Shown: in pieces, positions 33,319 to 44,392 of the stretch | Layout: each line of letters starts with the position of its first letter | How positions within the stretch are numbered: the first letter of the stretch is position 1 | Assembly: GCF_000247695.1 (NCBI RefSeq) | Contig: NW_004624734.1 | Location: 7,117,569 to 7,181,568 of the forward strand | Source: Heterocephalus glaber | Taxonomy: Eukaryota > Chordata > Mammalia > Rodentia > Bathyergidae | Direction: 5' to 3' | Length of the DNA: 64,000 nt | Made by a program: the position numbers and the translations under genes | Notes under the pieces: generated by a model | The model's input: the letters and a program-made list of their open reading frames with translations, nothing else | Databases searched by the model: none | Told to the model about the DNA's origin: nothing

Positions 33319-35914
33319 GTAGGGGATTGAACTCAGGGCCGGCACTCTGTGCTACATTCCCCAAACCTCCTTTTTAAAAAGAATCTCCCTAAATTGCCTG
33401 GGGGGGGGGCGGCGGCTAGAACTTATGATTCTTCTGTCTCAGCCTCCCAGGGTGTTGGAATTACAGGCATGCGCCGCCACACCTAGCTTGTTGCTTTTCT
33501 TGGCATTTATTTCTTTATGTTTTAATTAAATAGAAAGACCTTTTAAACATACACACTATTCTGTGGGAGTCATGATTATGCTTCATAATTGTCCTTGATC
33601 TGAGGTCGCCGCCTAATGAGCATTTAGGGTCTAAGTGCCCGTATAATGTTGACTCAGTTAATCCTGCGGGTCCTTATTTTACAGGTGAGGAAATCTAGAG
33701 TCGGTGAGGGAAGTCGTGAGCCAGCACCCACCTGGGCTGGAAGCGCTGGCCCCACCTCCGCAGGGTCTCAGGCTGCAGCGCGGCCTCCGCCTGCCTCATC
33801 TTCCCGGGGTCCGGCAGCACTAGCAGCAGCAGGGCATTGCCGCTGTATTCGATCTGGAGCACGGTGCACGCCACCTGCTGGTCGTAGAGGAACCTGTGCA
33901 TCTCCCGCTGCTGCATCATGGGCACGCGCAGCACGGTCCTCTCGTCCGCTGAGAAGCGCTCCTGCTTCCGGGTCTGGTAGCCGTCGAAAGGATGCTTCCA
34001 CTTGGCTGGGGACGCAAGAGCCGAGACACTGTGAAAAGGGGTTCCCAGGGAGGGAGTCCCCAAGGCCACGCGGGGAGGTGACTTCCTCCGGGGGATGTAA
34101 GTGGCCTGGATATAGGGCCGGCTCGAAGCTGGACCAAGTCGCCGGACCCAAAGCTCCTTTGGCCTAGGATGCTGTCCCGTTTCCGGGGAATTTAGCTCTT
34201 CACAGGTCACACACGGTGTCTTTGTCTACTACACACCCGTCCTGTGAGAGCCACGGGGAGAAAGGGCCGCAAGGAGAAAGGAGACTGGGGCTGAGGGGCG
34301 CCCAGGAAGGGATCACTCTTCCTGCAATCTGGCCCCATCCCACCTCCAAAAGTACTGGTCTTGGTGCAGGTGGCGGGCACTGAGTCACCCAGCCTCTGTG
34401 CCCATGCCCCATCAATGATCCTGTGCTGTCACGCTACCTACAAAGCCACGGCTTTTTCAAGGTCACCATCGCACTGCCTTTTGAGAGCTTCTTAATACGT
34501 CATTCCTCTTCCAGTCTTACTCTGACCTATTTTCCAAACTGCAGCTAGACTGGTCTAATTTTTTTTAAGGTGGGTCTCACTGTGTTTCTCAGGCTGATCT
34601 CAAATTCCCAGATTCAAGTGATCCTCCTGTGTCAGCCTCCCAGGCAGCTGGGACTATAGGCACATATCACTGCACCTGGCCAGATTGATCCTTCTAAAAC
34701 AGAGGCAGGGTGGTTTTCTACTGCTTAAGACTCAGCAGTGCTGCAGCTCCTCAGTATGGTCCTTGTTTCCTCAACTTTGCAACCCTTGGAACTTTCCCCG
34801 GGCTTCCTGCATTGCCTCCTAGTCAAACTCAGTCAGCTTTGGTTCTTTGAGAATGCAATGGTCTCTCTTTTCCCTGGTGTTTTGTTGAACCCAGACCTCT
34901 TCTCCCGCCTCTTACACAGCCTGTTCACCTGCTTTGACCCACCCCTTTCTTCCTGTCTCTGCTCGACCTCCTCTTCCAGGAAGTCTTCCCTGGCTCCCTG
35001 AGCCTGGAAGAGGCCCCCATGACACCCCAACCTGCACAAGGTCACCATCAGTATCTTCTGAGCTGTGTGGCCTCTTATTTCCAAACCACATGAGATCTGA
35101 GCACACAAGGGCAGGAAAACTGCCTCATTCCTAGATGTTCCCAAGAGGCCACCCAAACCCTGGGCTGTGGCAGAGCCTTCAGCTGTTCCTGCAGTGAGAG
35201 TGCTCGCTCACAGAGAGGGCAGCCCTGGTTCTGTTGGAGCAAGTCCTCACCTTTGAAGAAGATGTAATTCAAGAAAACCGTGTGCGTGTTGTGGCCCAGC
35301 TCCTGGAAGCAGTCGGCGACTTGCCCGTAAGTCTGCTTTCTCACGAACTCGTTGATCTGCCTCCCGGTTGTGGCAGCATCTGTGAAGTTGGCAGAGAAAG
35401 CCAAAGCTCCATACAGCTCCTTGACACTGTCCAAAAAGTGCTGCTGAGGCTTCAGCTGCTTGTCTAGGAACAAAGAGTTTCCCACCTTTAGTTCGAGTTT
35501 GGGGCTGGGCAAGTTGAGGGTGTGCAGGAGCCGCTGGAAGCCCTGGTGGATGTCGGCACTTGAGGTCTCTGTGAGGTTGAAGCCGAGGCCCTCCAGGATC
35601 TCAGGCTGGGTGTCCCCTTGGGCCCCGAGGGCCAGCAGGGCCAGGGCGCTGGAGAGGCCCACAGGGGAGAAGAGGATGTTTCCTGGGGTGTGTGCCGCCA
35701 GCTGCTTATACAGACGCAAAGCAAAGCTGGTAATGGTGGGAGCAACTTTGTGGTAGGCAGGAGCAACTTTGTGGTAGGCAGGAGCTGGCTCTGCAAGCTT
35801 GTGACCGGGGGGCTGAGGCACCCCGGGGCTTTTATCTCCATGCGCAGGAAAGGGCTGACAGTGGACAGAGGCCAGGACCCCGGCTCCCAGCAGCCACAGC
35901 CAAGCTGGGCCCAT
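28624..35914 (-). CDS. SERPINA11: SERPINA11, complete coding region in four exons
   Basis: Secreted clade A serpin of poorly known function. Coding parts are 35914-35251, 34005-33732, 30589-30442 and 28827-28624, giving 1290 bases and 429 residues. The human protein has 422 as I recall; the 7 extra residues equal a tandem AYHKVAP duplication (46-52 and 53-59). Visible features: signal peptide [19 protein letters not shown]; helix A region [29 protein letters not shown]; sequons N113 and N177; [10 protein letters not shown] and LFLGKVVNP at the C terminus. The hinge is [10 protein letters not shown] with Val at P12, and the loop is [10 protein letters not shown], so counting from the hinge P1 is Ser389 and P1' Ala390. 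A sequon at N392 lies in the loop at P3'. Splice sites are canonical and phases 1, 2, 0 match the flanking serpins. No inactivating change is visible. An upstream non-coding exon is implied by the acceptor before the ATG but was not found. Confidence 0.95.
28828..30441. other. SERPINA11 intron 4
   Basis: Contains a CT-rich stretch (29290-29350) and a (CA)n run (29525-29556). Nothing else recognised. Confidence 0.8.
29525..29556 (+). repeat. (CA)n microsatellite
   Basis: About 15 CA units in a SERPINA11 intron. Confidence 0.92.
30442..30589 (-). CDS. SERPINA11: SERPINA11 coding exon 3
   Basis: 148 bases, the typical clade A length. Acceptor TTCTCTCTCAG|C forms Ser, then [19 protein letters not shown] and [18 protein letters not shown]. 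Ends SISR with donor CCCGG|GTAAGG at 30441 (phase 0). Carries the sequon NSS near its end. Confidence 0.95.
31672..31755 (+). repeat. Decayed ID-like SINE
   Basis: GGTGTAGTTTAG start, TGCCTAGCATTCACTGGGTT, CAACTCCCAGTATGGC and an A tail. Much more diverged than the copy about 115 bases to its right. Confidence 0.6.
31788..31890 (+). repeat. ID-like SINE with target duplication
   Basis: GCCAGGGATTTAGCTCAGTG, CAAGTGCAAGGTCCTGAGTT, GATCCCTGGTACC and an A tail with GA repeats. GAGACTCTA flanks it on both sides. Confidence 0.88.
33269..33318 (+). repeat. (GT)n microsatellite
   Basis: About 24 GT units with one GC interruption, directly joined to the tail end of the SINE that follows. Confidence 0.92.
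33319..33486 (-). repeat. B1-ID dimer SINE
   Basis: Plus strand reads reversed ID (GTAGGGGATTGAACTCAGGG) then reversed B1 (CTCAGCCTCCCAGGGTGTTG, GAATTACAGGCATGCGCCGC). A G run near 33402-33411 interrupts the B1 part. Confidence 0.7.
33732..34005 (-). CDS. SERPINA11: SERPINA11 coding exon 2
   Basis: 274 bases. Acceptor GCGTCCCCAG|CC completes Ala222 and continues [10 protein letters not shown]. Includes [17 protein letters not shown] and [20 protein letters not shown]. The donor is CCCAG|GTGGGT at 33731 (phase 2). Same length as the matching SERPINA9 exon. Confidence 0.95.
34480..35010 (+). repeat. L2 LINE fragment
   Basis: Wording such as TTGATCCTTCTAAAACAGAG, TTCTACTGCTTAAGACTCAG, CCTCCTCTTCCAGGAAGTCT and TCCCTGGCTCCCTGAG fits the L2 3' end. 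A reversed 7SL-type SINE sits inside. Confidence 0.55.
34560..34682 (-). repeat. B1/Alu-like monomer SINE
   Basis: Reversed 7SL-derived unit: GGTGGGTCTCACTGTGTTTC, GTGATCCTCCTGTGTCAGCC, GCTGGGACTATAGGCACATA, CACTGCACCTGGCC. Confidence 0.75.
35251..35914 (-). CDS. SERPINA11: SERPINA11 coding exon 1
   Basis: 664 coding bases, 221 codons plus one base. The start is set by the acceptor TTGTTTTCAG|AGA directly before ATGGGCCCAGC, and MGPAWLW matches the human start; an upstream in-frame ATG at 35944 lies in the intron. The donor is CAAAG|GTGAGG at 35250. It encodes the signal peptide through NYIFFK and contains the 21-base tandem duplication at 35741-35782. Confidence 0.95.
35741..35782 (-). repeat. 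SERPINA11: Perfect 21-base tandem duplication in SERPINA11 exon
   Basis: The plus-strand unit AGCAACTTTGTGGTAGGCAG plus G occurs at 35741-35761 and again, identical, at 35762-35782. It keeps the frame and repeats AYHKVAP between the signal peptide and helix A. Confidence 0.97.
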
Positions 35915-36170
35915 TCTCTGAAAACAAGATGGCAGACATGTCACGTTTCATGAATGACTTCATCATTCCCTGTTATTCACACAATGACCCCAGCACTCCA
36001 GCTGTATCCCAAGAGATGCCATGGGCCCACTACAGAGAACAAGATGTGGAGGAGAGCCTAGAACTCTGGACACAGAACTTCCAGGGCTTGGTCAGAGCTG
36101 TGGCCATTCAGCTGCTCCACATGCTGACAGATTTTGTTCAGTAAAAGTCTCTGGTCTGTAAATAAACTAG

Positions 36171-36290
36171 TTTCCCCTTCCCTTCCCTTTCCTTCCCTTC
36201 CCTTCCCTTCCCTTCTCCTTTATCCCTCCCTTCTTTCCCTCCTTCCTTCCTTCCTTCCTTGCTCCCTCCCTCTCTCCATTCCCTTTTTTA
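36171..36290 (+). repeat. Polypyrimidine tract (CCCTT/CCTT)n
   Basis: 120 bases nearly all C and T in CCCTT and CCTT steps, about 250 bases upstream of the SERPINA11 first coding exon. Confidence 0.9.
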
Positions 36291-36790
36291 TTTCTTCTTT
36301 CCAGTTATGTTTAATCATAACTTCACAGATCTGTCTGGTCCATGAAGTATTCTTAAGTACTGGATATCTAATGGAGGAAGAAGGAAACATGATTCCTGAC
36401 TTCATAGAATGCTACAAGCAGTTGTTCTGGACACTGGACAGTGAGGGATGCTGGGCTCCCAAAACTCAGCCAGCCCTGGCCATGAACTATGAGGAAAAGG
36501 GAGATATGCAAAGCCTCCTTGGGCCCCATGGGCAAGGGGAGGGCCTCTATTCTTCCAGCCTTCCACCAGCTGGATCATGGCTGTGATGGTCATCCGTCAG
36601 GGCCTCTCGGATGAAGCTAGCCCAGAAGGACAAAGACACAGGATTAATGAATGGGTCCTGGAAGGAGAGGTGACAGACAGGTCACTCTGTCTCTGTGACT
36701 CCATCAAGCCACTGTTACCTGGGATGATACACACTGCTGCGTCCAGTGGCTGAAAGCTCTCCCTGCATCCATGCAGGGCTTTAGAAAAGG

Positions 36791-37150
36791 TGTTTGTTAG
36801 GGATCAAACTGTCTCTTCCCAAAACTCATGCTGAACCCCCAGCCTCTGTGACCTTGGAACGAAACCTTGCTTGGAAGTGGGGTCCCTGGAGAGGTAGTTA
36901 ATGAAGCCACTGGAGCAGGCACTTAGCCCACTGTGACTGGCGTCCTTATAAGAAGGGGGACTTTGGACACAGATGCATGGAGAACACCGCGTGAAGATGA
37001 AGGCAGAGCAGAGGAAACTTTGCAGCCTGAGAAATGCCAGAGATCACAGGACGAGAAGCCCTGGAAGAGACCCGGATCAGACTTTCCTCTTGGCCTGCCC
37101 ACACCTTGATCTTGGACCTTCAGCTTCCAGAAATATTTTGTTGTCTAGTG
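36791..37150 (+). mobile_element. MaLR (MLT1-like) LTR
   Basis: TGTTTGTTAGGGATCAAACT start, CCAAAACTCATGCTGAACCC, GTGACTGGCGTCCTTATAAG, then ACCTTGATCTTGGACCTTCA and GCTTCCAGAAATATTTTGTT: MLT1 landmarks in correct order. Confidence 0.75.
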
Positions 37151-39686
37151 CCCCCCAGTGACGGTCAAGACTACCCCTGCAAGTTAATAGGGTGACCGGG
37201 TGCTGTCCCGAGGTAGAAGATGGGCCTGCAGAGCCTCCAGCCACCTCTGGGGGCAGCGTGGTGCAGGCCCAGGAGGCTCCTGGCTTCAGGGCCCATGCAG
37301 GCAGGGAAAGGAGCTATGTGGCTGCCTGTGTTCTCCCACCTGTGTCTTCCGTTCCCTTTCAGGTGCCCCCACACACCTCCAAAGCACCACAGTGGACGCA
37401 GTGCCACCTGGACCCTCCACACCCTGGTGTTTTCCTGCTCCCCTCGAAACTGATCCTTCCACTGTGGCCACACACTGCCCACCACCTGATCAGTGTCACC
37501 AGCTCGTCCTGAAAACACTGCACGAGAGTAAGCAGCTTTCATACTCTCTGCCGGAACCAGTGAGCTCTGGATGAAGGGCAGCTGTGCCACCGAGTGGCAG
37601 AGAGCACCCTGCTGGAAACAGCTCCGAGCCCCCAGTGCCCTGAACATGCTGCCCAGCCACAAGGCCAGCCGCCAGGAAGGGACGGGTGTCCTCTGCTTGC
37701 CCCTGGTGTTGAAATTCGGTTGCAGGTCGAAGTGCAGAGGACACTTTCCGGAGATTGTCTCCTCCCTCGCGCACAGCTCTGTGTGGATGGCTTAGTGACA
37801 ATTCTTTCAGGAAAATCCTGGAAGATGCAGAACCGTTTAAAACTTGGTCTGGCCCAGGTAAAACGAGAAATGCGACTGTGATGAAACTATTCCTGAGGTG
37901 CTCTTGTGATCCTGTTAAACTTGGCCCATTTCCCACCCGACTGCCCCCCGAGGATCCCAGGTCTACCCAGGATCTGTTTCCCAGAGGACCCAGCTATAGA
38001 CAAGAGCCTGGGTTTCTGTGAGTAACACTGTCTTTGAAACTCAGTACCTCTTTTCAAAAAATGCAGATGAGATGTCTGCTTCCTAGGGCGGGGTCGCTGA
38101 AGGGTAAGTGACAATCACGGTATAAACCCTGGCACAGAAAGGACTCAGGGGAGTTTGCTTCCCTTTTCACCAAGGCTGGGCACGATGATATCCAATTCAC
38201 TTCTTAGCTCTTATTCCTGGAAGATTCCAGAAGAAAATTAAGAACCATATTCATTAGTGTTAGTGTTCCCATTTATTAAGCGTTTGTTAAAGTGCCGGGG
38301 ATACTGGATACATTGTAAATGTGGCAGGAGGCGCATGTGAGAGGGGATGGGTGGTATTTCCAGCCATCTCTGCCGCTGGCGCTTAGTAGGTGACTCAACC
38401 CCGGGAAAGCTCTGGAGACACCCAGCAGAGTCACTCGTGCTGAGGAGCAGCCCCATGCAAGGGGCCCCTTCCTGGAGAAACACTCGCTTTGGGTTGTTTT
38501 GGTTAACCTTAAGACTCTTAAGGCACAGGGATTCTCATCCCTGTTGTATAGGTGGGGAAACCGAGACTCAGGGTCAGGACAAACACCTGGTAAGAAGCAG
38601 GACCAAGATTGAGTCCAAGATTTAGGGGGCTTTTGAGCAGGCCCTGGTCACGTACCCGAGCTCCTAGGAAATAGGGTCGTTTGGCTCTGGGTTGTTTGTT
38701 CTGTGCTCTCATCGGCTCACCAGGGATATTTAGGTTTCCTCTCCCCACATTCGGAAGGCTGAGTTTCCCCGAAGAGGCTGTTGACCACCGGAAGTTCCAC
38801 CTTCAAACTGCAAGGCAGCCCTCTCGCTCTTCTTCTGCAGGGAACCACTTCTCCCACCCCCGTCTCTAAATCAAGAGAGAGGTGATGGACGGACGGACGG
38901 GCGACAGACAGATGAGCTGGAAGGAGGAGCAGCTGCCGCCCACTGCCCAGCACAGATACTCATGGAGCCACTCAGCACAGCCCTCGGGACAGTGGCCTCT
39001 GAGGGTCACAGCAGCCTCGTCAGTGTTTGTCAGGTCGATTCTTGGCACTGGTGCGAAGACAGCACAGCCAATGGGGAGGGATTTTTTTTTTTTTCCGGTG
39101 TCTGTCCCTCCCTGCTGCCCAGCATTCAGGATGCGCCTGGGTCAGGATGTTCTGGCGAAGGCACGGGGCCGGATGCAGTGGCTGCCGGCTGTGTTCCCTG
39201 CTTTGTGGCATCATCACCCTCGAGTTGAGGATGTGGGAGAGGGACAGCTGTCTCTCCTTCACAGGGGGAAGGTGAAGATGGATCCATGCCAAGCCCCCAC
39301 CCCATACCATTCCAACCCCGCACTTTACTGACCCTTTGAATAAAAATAGTCCAAGGAGGCCCTGAGATGGGGAGACAAAGGCAAAGAGGGGACTGTAGGC
39401 CCTTCAGGAAGTACGCAAGATCTCCCCTCCTGCCGTGTTGAGAGCCCCGTGAAGGGGCATCAAGGGGTCCTGTGGCCCACATCCCCTGACATTTAGAAAG
39501 AAGCCAGGAACTAAGTGGATATTTGTTTCTGAGCATCTCTGGATGGTGGGATGGAGTTAACTTTCATGTTCTTCAGTATGGGTTTTCATGTTCTCCAAAT
39601 TTCTTAGAGTGAATACACATCTTGTTCGTAACAATAAAACATCACTGTTAATAAGTAAAATCATTTACTTCTCGAAGAACCACTTT

Positions 39687-39778
39687 TCTTTCTTTTTTAG
39701 AGGGATGCTGGGAATTGAACCCAAGGCCTCAGGCATGCTAGGCAAGCACTTTACCACTGAGCTACATCCAAAACCCTC
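39687..39778 (-). repeat. ID-like SINE
   Basis: Reversed unit GATGCTGGGAATTGAACCCA, GCATGCTAGGCAAGCACTTT, ACCACTGAGCTACATCC. Sequence is an older subtype than the GGTACC-ending copies elsewhere in the window. Confidence 0.75.
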
Positions 39779-41499
39779 CAAGGGGCACATGTAAAGCATA
39801 AAGCAGCTGAGGTCAGGTGACAGGATCTGGTTGTGCTGGGGGAGGGGAGATGCCTATGGGTCCATAGTTGTCAGACTCTCCCTGATTGTCTAAAGCAGCT
39901 CCCATGTGGAAACCCTCATCTGATCCTGAATTCTTTCAGTTTTGTGCTTTCTTACCTGCTGCCCAAGTGGCTGACATCTTAAAAACTTGACTCGGATTTT
40001 TGACTCACAATATCATGAGAGCTACTCATGGTTGCTGCTCTAAGTTTTGTTAGCAGTGCACAGGTAAAATGATGCTTGGCTCTGGTCACCAGCACATGGC
40101 ATGTCCTTATTTTTTGCTCTGGTGCTGGCTAAACCGTCCTGTATACCTGAGCGGCTCCACACTGGTCTGCTGGGTGAGGTGAATGTCGGCTCCTACAGAG
40201 ACAGTGGGGAGTTTGGGTCCTGGCTGGGCACTGGGAAGCCTCCTCTGAATTATAGGGTTACGGGAGCACTGAGCGGGACACGAGGCTTCTGAAGCGTTAG
40301 GATAAAGGGCATATGTTGCAACTGTGCTTCAGCTGGCCTCAGAGCAAGCTGGTGTCACTGGGGACAAGGACAGACAGCTTTGCTCACTGGGGTGCTGTCT
40401 GGATTGGGGAAGGGGCTGTGCTGCTCTGGGTCCCTTCCGCAGAAGGAAGGAGGGCAGGCAGGGGGCACTGGGGACCCTCTGCCCTTCTGCACTTGGGGTA
40501 GATGTGGCAAATCCATCCAGAAGCTCTTCTGTCCCAGAGCAGGGGTGGTACTGGCTTTTTAGCAAGACCATGCTGCCAGTTTCCCGGGTTATCCCAGAAA
40601 ATGGAGCCACTTGCAGCAGGACCAGCATGGAGGGTGGCAGTGCCTCAGGGTGGGTGGAGGTGACAAGGAGGTTTCATCCACGTGGAGGAGGGGGGTGCAG
40701 CGTGGGAAAGGGCCACAGAGCAGGGAAGCTGAGGATGCGGCTCCTCGGCAAAGTCCCTTTCCCAGTCCCAGTGTCCCCAGATGGTACAGCACTTGAGGAG
40801 GCGCCAGAGGGGAAGGGTGAGGTTTGAGGCTGTGTGCTGATATCACCCAACCAGGCCCTCCTGCCCCTTGTGCAGAGAGAGGCTCCCACAGTACCCAGCC
40901 CAGGGCTCGGAGAGGCACTTGGGGCCCAGAGTCATCTCCAGGTGGCCCCCGGAGTCGCATGGCCTAGAAGGGAACCTCAGCCTCCTCATCTGGAAGGAGG
41001 GAATCGGATCTGTTTTGTAGGTGGCTCTAGAACTAGCTGCCATAAGGCGCGCAGTGGGCACCCGACACGCACGGCCTGCTGCCGGTGTAGTGTTCTCTGC
41101 AGTTCTGACTCTCCTGGCAGCCGATGCTGTTGGAGAAATCTGAGGTGCCCAGGGAACCATCTCACCTTACCCCCAGAATCTCCCTGCAACTCATGCCCCA
41201 CTGTCCAGAGCAGATGGCTGCTCTGAGTGCTGCTTGCCAGGCTCTGATCCCCAAGGCCTGGTCCCTAGCGGCCACCTCGGCCATTGTCTGGGACAGCGTG
41301 GGCCCAGCCTCCTGGGGGGGACCCCCACTCCCTGCCTGCTGCTGGGGCCTCCCCCGCTTTCACTTCTCCAGTGCCTGCTCTGGCTGTGGCCTCTCGCCAA
41401 CCCCTGTCTCCTCCACCACCTGCCCCCTGGCTTGTGCCATCAGCATCCTCCCTGTCCCCTGGTTCTAGCCCAGGCACTGCCCACTTATTCTGCGCTCTG

Positions 41500-41930
41500 A
41501 AATCTCTTTGTCCCCGACCTCAGGCCCTCAGGGAGAGCCCCTCCTACAGCACTTCCAGGATGCCCTTCTGGTGCCTGGCCCACCTAGCATTTCACCTGCC
41601 TTGGAGCTTTGCACTTAAGCCAGAGTGAGTAACTTTGAGGAGCAGCACACCCTGCTTCTCCTCTGCACACTCTTGTCCCTTGGCCCTGTCTCCAGTCCTC
41701 CTCTTTCTCAGGCAACAGCAGCTCCTGCCCACTGTCAGGGTTCAGCTCAGACCTCTCCTTGAGGAAGCCTTTCCTGGCAGCTGTGCTCTCTCCTTCCATC
41801 TCAGCTGGGTTAGGTTCTCCTCCTGGGAGCCCCCACCATACCTGGTGCTCACCTCTCTTATCAGGCTGGCTTCCTAAATCCTCTGCTTTATTTATTTCCT
41901 GCCTATAAAATCTTTGCTGAAAGAAGCCGG
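41500..41930 (+). repeat. L2 LINE fragment
   Basis: CTGCACACTCTTGTCCCTTG-type text, AGGGTTCAGCTCAGACCTCT, CCTTGAGGAAGCCTTTCCTG and TTATTTATTTCCTGCC match the L2 3' end. Confidence 0.55.
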
Positions 41931-44116
41931 ACATAATCCATGATGATATCGGAGGCCAGCACACAGCAGGCACATCCGCGGCCAGCACGAGTGCGCTCTA
42001 TTCCCCTGTGATCTCCGTAGGGAGACAACCTAAGTTTCCACCAAGGAGCAGCCTGTGCCACTACCTCCCACGTCGGGGCCACCTGGAGAGCAGGGCTGAG
42101 ATGCAGGAGGGTGGAGGTGTAGCTTCCCGACCTACCCCCGCCCATATGCTTCTGTGGTGATGGGCAGCAACAGTGGTGCCCTGTGCTGAGCAGAGTCCCT
42201 CCCCCAGTGGGCAGCCCTCCACCACCTGCTTCGCGTCCATCTTCCCTACCATCACGCAAGGCGGTACTATTAGGACCGCCCCCTGTTGGGAGATAAGGAA
42301 CCAGGTACAGAAGGTCTGTGTCTCACCCACGGCCACACGCCTGGAGGGACCACGTCGTGTCTGCCTGGCACCACAGCGGTGCCCCTAACCCAGAGCTCCC
42401 CGGCCAGTGACTTCCTATCTTTGGTAATAGATCCTGGACTAAACAGCCAGTAGCAAACTCAAAGGCTTTGGAAAATTCTTTAAATGCTTCCTCTTGTCTT
42501 TAGTAATTATATTATTGTCAAGAATGGCAACATCGACATCCTTTCTTACACAACTTTTCTTTTTTTTTAGTTTCGTGACACAGAGAGTTTTTACTTTTGG
42601 TTTCGGCTAATAAACCCAGCCTTGCAGGGTTTCATTTGCAAGCTGGACTCTGGAGCCATTTGCCATGGGGTCCTCTGGGTCGTGGCAGAGGCATTTTGTC
42701 AACAGAGACCAGCCACACACCAGGGACTGAAAAGGGACCCCGGCCTGTGGACAGTTCTGAGCTGTGAGTGGAGAGAGGATGCTTCAGGGGACAGAGAGGG
42801 GAGACAGTGGTGGGGCAGCCTTCAGGACGAATGCCCACCTTCCTTCCAACTCCCTGAAAATGAGCTAGACAGGGATATATTTGGTCTACAACTTGCCTGA
42901 TGCAGGTGACAATGAGAACAGTGTGAACAATGTGAATGGGTAGTATTCACTGGACCCTGACCACCAGTGATTTCCTAAGCACTGTCTGTGTTACTCCCAT
43001 GACAACCTAATGACATAGGAGCTGCGGGTTTGCGGAGGAGGGAAGTGAAGAAGAAGGAGATTAAGCAAAGTCCGTGAGGTCGCAGTTAGGCAGCAATAAG
43101 GCTTGGTTTCCAACCTGGGATCTGAGGCTGGAGACCTTTTGAAGTCCTCCTTCGCGAGCTTAGTGCTTTTGTCCCTTGTCCCATGCTGTGTAACTGTCTT
43201 GCATGTGAGGTCCTTGATGCCACACACCCTTGCTGTGCCTGTGCTCTGTGGGCCAGGGACACAGTTGGGGCGACCGAACTGTGTACGAACCGGTACCCAG
43301 GTGATGCTCTTGATCCCCATAGTATCTTCAGCTTTTTGCTCTGGAACTTAGTGAAAGGCCCTCCCGGGCCATTGCCCTTGCAATAGCTCTTTTCTCCTCC
43401 TCCAGAGCCAGGCAGGATGAGCTGTGATGATGAACCCCAGCCTCCACGCTGACTCTGCTCCATAGCATGTGCTCAGTTCAACTAAACACCGCAGACGGAT
43501 TGCCTGGGCTGTGGTGTGTCAGGTAGAGAACTCACCTCCACTCAGAAAACCTACACACCTGTGCCTGGGGTGATTGGCCCACAATGTCTGGGACGCACCT
43601 TGAAACACTCCTACACAGATGTGAAGGGGCCTGGTTGCTTTTGTTTACATTCCAGAGTGGTTCCTCTACAGCCTTGAGGCTGGTGACTGAGCAGAGACCC
43701 TGCAGGGCTCCTTGGTGTTGGAAAGATACTCTGCAGAGGCAGCAGCTGCAGATAAGGCTGCCTAGAGACCCTAGTAAGTGGCTAAACAGAGAGAGATTTT
43801 CCACCCATGAAATGATGGAGGTGTAAAATGTGTGGCTCTGCTGGAAACACTGCCCGGGGGCCTCTGGTCTGCTGCCAGAGTCTGCTGCCCTGGACTCAGG
43901 ATTCTTGACCTATTTTTGTGTGTATTTGTTTGTATGGATGCCCTTTGCAGGTTTTATCACCTGGCTCTCACCAGGTGAGGTGAATCCAACTTTTGAATAT
44001 TGTCATTCTGCCTGGAGTGAAATGCTCATACCACACTGTGATAATCATTCTTAATATCCTACATTGATGATTTGTCATCTTGAAGTCATGGGCCAAACTA
44101 ATAGCCACTGTTGTTC

Positions 44117-44180
44117 CCTCTCTCCCTCTCTCTCTCTCCCTCTCCCTCTCTCTCTCTCTCTCCCTCTTTTTCTCTCCCTC
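44117..44180 (+). repeat. (TC)n simple repeat
   Basis: Pure pyrimidine run of TC and CCCTC steps next to a SINE. Confidence 0.9.
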
Positions 44181-44194
44181 CCTCCTCACCCTGA

Positions 44195-44352
44195 AGTGAT
44201 GGGAAGTGAACCCAGGGCCCTTTCACTAAGCTACATCCCCCCTTTTTTATTTTGAGACAAAATTGCACTCATTTGCACCAAGCTAGAATTTGTATTCCTC
44301 CTACCTTGGCTTCCCAGGATGCTGGGATTACAGGCATGCGCTACCACTCCCT
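44195..44352 (-). repeat. B1-ID dimer SINE
   Basis: Reversed ID text (GGGAAGTGAACCCAGGGCCC, CTAAGCTACATCC), a T run, then reversed B1 (TTGGCTTCCCAGGATGCTGG, GATTACAGGCATGCGCTACC). Confidence 0.75.
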
Positions 44353-44392
44353 TGACAAACCCTCACCCCCAGCTCCACATTTCTTTTTTTAA

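Larger units (their letters stand above)
30590..33731. other. SERPINA11 intron 3
   Basis: 3.1 kb. Holds a decayed ID-like unit (31672-31755), a fresher ID-like SINE (31788-31890), a (GT)n run (33269-33318) and a B1-ID dimer (33319-33486). 30.6-31.6 and 31.9-33.2 kb show nothing recognisable. Confidence 0.75.
34006..35250. other. SERPINA11 intron 2 with an L2 piece
   Basis: 34480-35010 reads as an L2 3' region (plus strand), interrupted by a reversed B1/Alu-like monomer at 34560-34682. The remaining intron shows nothing. Confidence 0.65.

Noticed and set aside
35460..35953. Plus-strand frames opposite SERPINA11 exon 1
   Set aside because: Antisense shadows of the GC-rich coding exon.
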